DNA from: Collybiopsis luxurians FD-317 M1
Lineage: Eukaryota; Basidiomycota; Agaricomycetes; Agaricales; Omphalotaceae
NCBI GenBank assembly: GCA_000827265.1
Contig: KN834782.1
Span: 184,997-203,019 of the forward strand
Length of the DNA: 18,023 nucleotides
Direction: 5' to 3'
The stretch's first letter is position 1. Every line of letters begins with the position of its first letter. Shown here piece by piece: positions 16,924 through 18,023 of this stretch. Both the position numbers and the translations under genes were made by a program. The notes beneath the pieces were generated by a model. It ran no database searches, had not been told where the DNA came from, and saw only the letters and a list, made by a program, of their open reading frames with translations.

Positions 16924-17232
16924 GTGGTGCACCATAAACTACTGGCTGCCACATTCAACCCTCCCTCTTTGCCAGTGGCTGGGCCTTCAAGAATGCCACA
17001 CCTATCTGGGAATAGACTGGGATCTAGCCCTGTGCCAGATACCAGTCCATGTCCTTTGGAATGTCAGACTGTGGCTGATAATAGAACAATGTGTAGAAGT
17101 GAAGTGCATCGCTTGTTCGACAACAATGACAACATACTCATTGAGAATTGCTATGCTAGAGCTTGTCAACCACTTCCACCTGTGAACAAAGAGGGAGAGG
17201 CAGAAGAAGAGGAAGATCAGATAGCAGGGGTA
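16924..17232 (+). pseudogene. Unidentified ORF cut by the truncated LTR
   Basis: About 103 codons (alternatively extending upstream) with a Pro/Ser-rich start (LPVAGPSRMPHL), a Cys-containing middle and an acidic tail (NKEGEAEEEEDQ). The frame runs straight into the LTR at 17233. After the LTR another open stretch of about 49 codons (17760-17908, with LICVVDCFAKASNRPLVMC) could be its continuation, but no homology links them. Function unknown; coding status uncertain. Confidence 0.35.
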
Positions 17233-17758
17233 TGTTATGCCCTACGCTATTTTTTCCACTCTTTCCAACCAGTACACTCACCACATGACTCGATAATAGT
17301 CTTACCAATCAATTCAGCTCTCCAAAGCTGACATGCATTTTGCAAGGCGAACTAACCAGTTGCTCATTCTAAACTTCTATTCACAAGACCACATGTCTCC
17401 CCGCAGAGTATAAAAGCCTTGTACCTACATCTCCCATGATAATGCTGTTATTACCTGAACTATCTTGATCTGTGTTGTTTCTGTTCTCTTGTTCACTAGT
17501 CTATAATATTATTCTGCTTAACACTGAGTCGAGCAAACCCCATTGACACCGAGTCACTGGCATATCCACTTCTCACTTGTCGAACCAATCGACAAGACTA
17601 TTTGACTGCCGTAGCCTCTTGAATATTCCATCTCGTAGGGTAAACGGACACTGAGTCATGAACCTTCTGAGTCAACCCTTGTTAATACCATCTTAACGAG
17701 TCCTTTCAATATACAATCTCTAGTCGCACCGAGCTACTAGAATTGTTATTCGACACTC
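17233..17758 (+). repeat. Second LTR copy, 3'-truncated (526 of 695 bp)
   Basis: It matches 10655-11180 base for base without indels and with about two dozen substitutions (about 95% identity), over half of them at CpG positions. It starts at the same TGTTATGCCC but stops at GACACTC, after which unrelated sequence follows, so the last 169 bp are missing. No polypurine tract precedes it and no internal element sequence follows. It is thus a fragment of a solo LTR or of another insertion, not the partner LTR of the element at the left. The TATA box (17409-17416) and TGAGTC motifs are kept. Confidence 0.92.
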
Positions 17759-17922
17759 CACCAGATCCAGTAAAGCTAATGCAAAAAACCCTGATATGTG
17801 TTGTAGACTGTTTTGCAAAGGCTAGCAATAGGCCTTTGGTCATGTGCCATGACTCATCTGACACTCACAGTGATGAGCCAGCATGTTGTTTTGCAAAACA
17901 CAGATAAAGCAATGTTGAGGGC

Positions 17923-17970
17923 ACCTCTTGTTAGGGTTAGCACTTGTGCTAACCCTAACACTAGAGAGGT
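17923..17970. repeat. Inverted repeat built on TTAGGG/CCCTAA
   Basis: GTTAGGGTTAGCAC (17930-17943) and GTGCTAACCCTAAC (17946-17959) form a perfect 14-bp stem with a 2-nt loop. The outer arms ACCTCT (17923-17928) and AGAGGT (17965-17970) extend it with small mismatches. The stem carries about one and a half telomeric repeat units on each arm in opposite orientation. Confidence 0.8.
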
Positions 17971-18000
17971 GTCCGAAACATTGCCAAACCTTAGGAGGAA

Positions 18001-18023
18001 CTTAGGTTAGGGTTTAGGGTTGG
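18001..18023 (+). repeat. Degenerate telomere-like repeats at the window edge
   Basis: CTTAGGTTAGGGTTTAGGG contains TTAGG, TTAGGG and TTTAGGG units in tandem. Fungal telomeres are usually TTAGGG arrays. The run is short and imperfect and the window ends inside it, so it may be interstitial sequence rather than a chromosome end. Confidence 0.4.

Noticed and set aside
11350..17232. The two LTRs as a pair enclosing a second retrotransposon
   Set aside because: The sequence between them contains no gag, pol, primer site or polypurine tract and holds host-like gene fragments. The first LTR also has its polypurine tract upstream, so it is a 3' LTR.
18001..18023. A true chromosome end
   Set aside because: Only a few imperfect units are visible and they vary in length; the window edge prevents a decision.
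1..18023. tRNA, rRNA or CRISPR features
   Set aside because: No cloverleaf with tRNA box A/B, no rRNA-like block and no regularly spaced direct repeats were seen by eye.

Overview
The window looks like nuclear DNA of a filamentous basidiomycete, probably an agaricomycete. I infer this from the many spliced genes with introns of about 48-65 nt, the chromodomain Ty3/Gypsy element, strong CpG-type decay and TTAGGG-like motifs at the right end. Nothing in it is prokaryotic. No species call is possible from the sequence alone.

Left two thirds (1-11349): one large, decayed Ty3/Gypsy (chromovirus) LTR retrotransposon. It enters the window inside gag, so its 5' LTR and primer-binding site lie outside. 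It ends with a complete 695-bp 3' LTR (10655-11349, TGTTA...TAACA). In sense order it carries a long Gag with a collagen-like Gly-X-Y segment and a CCHC knuckle, a possible -1 slip site, then protease, reverse transcriptase, RNase H, integrase (D,D-35-E kept) and a C-terminal chromodomain. Gag-pol is dead: every premature stop on its reading path is TGA, one frame break separates RNase H from integrase, and the protease and RT catalytic motifs carry changes that each look like a CpG transition.

The most unusual part is 7281-10458, between the end of pol and the 3' LTR. It holds about 3.2 kb of antisense coding sequence organised as two spliced genes on the minus strand. The first (10458 to 8528) has at least four GT-AG introns, a Cys cluster resembling a Zn2Cys6 finger and a C-terminal coiled coil. 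The second (8225 to 7281) has one 54-nt intron and encodes about 296 residues. A TATA box lies just upstream of the first antisense start. The cassette is bracketed by two nearly identical polypurine tracts with a G7 run, one after pol and one at the 3' LTR. None of the sense-strand nonsense decay is seen in the antisense frames, although the first gene has two small indels.

Right third (11350-18023): host-like, mostly eroded genes. In order these are a spliced plus-strand gene with a complete Ulp1-type (C48) cysteine protease domain, a RING-finger gene, an orphan coding fragment, a broken 5-formyltetrahydrofolate cyclo-ligase gene, a minus-strand alpha/beta-hydrolase remnant and an unidentified ORF cut by a truncated second copy of the same LTR (17233-17758, about 95% identical to the first). 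The window ends in an inverted repeat built on TTAGGG/CCCTAA and degenerate telomere-like sequence. That suggests a repeat-rich, possibly subtelomeric, setting.
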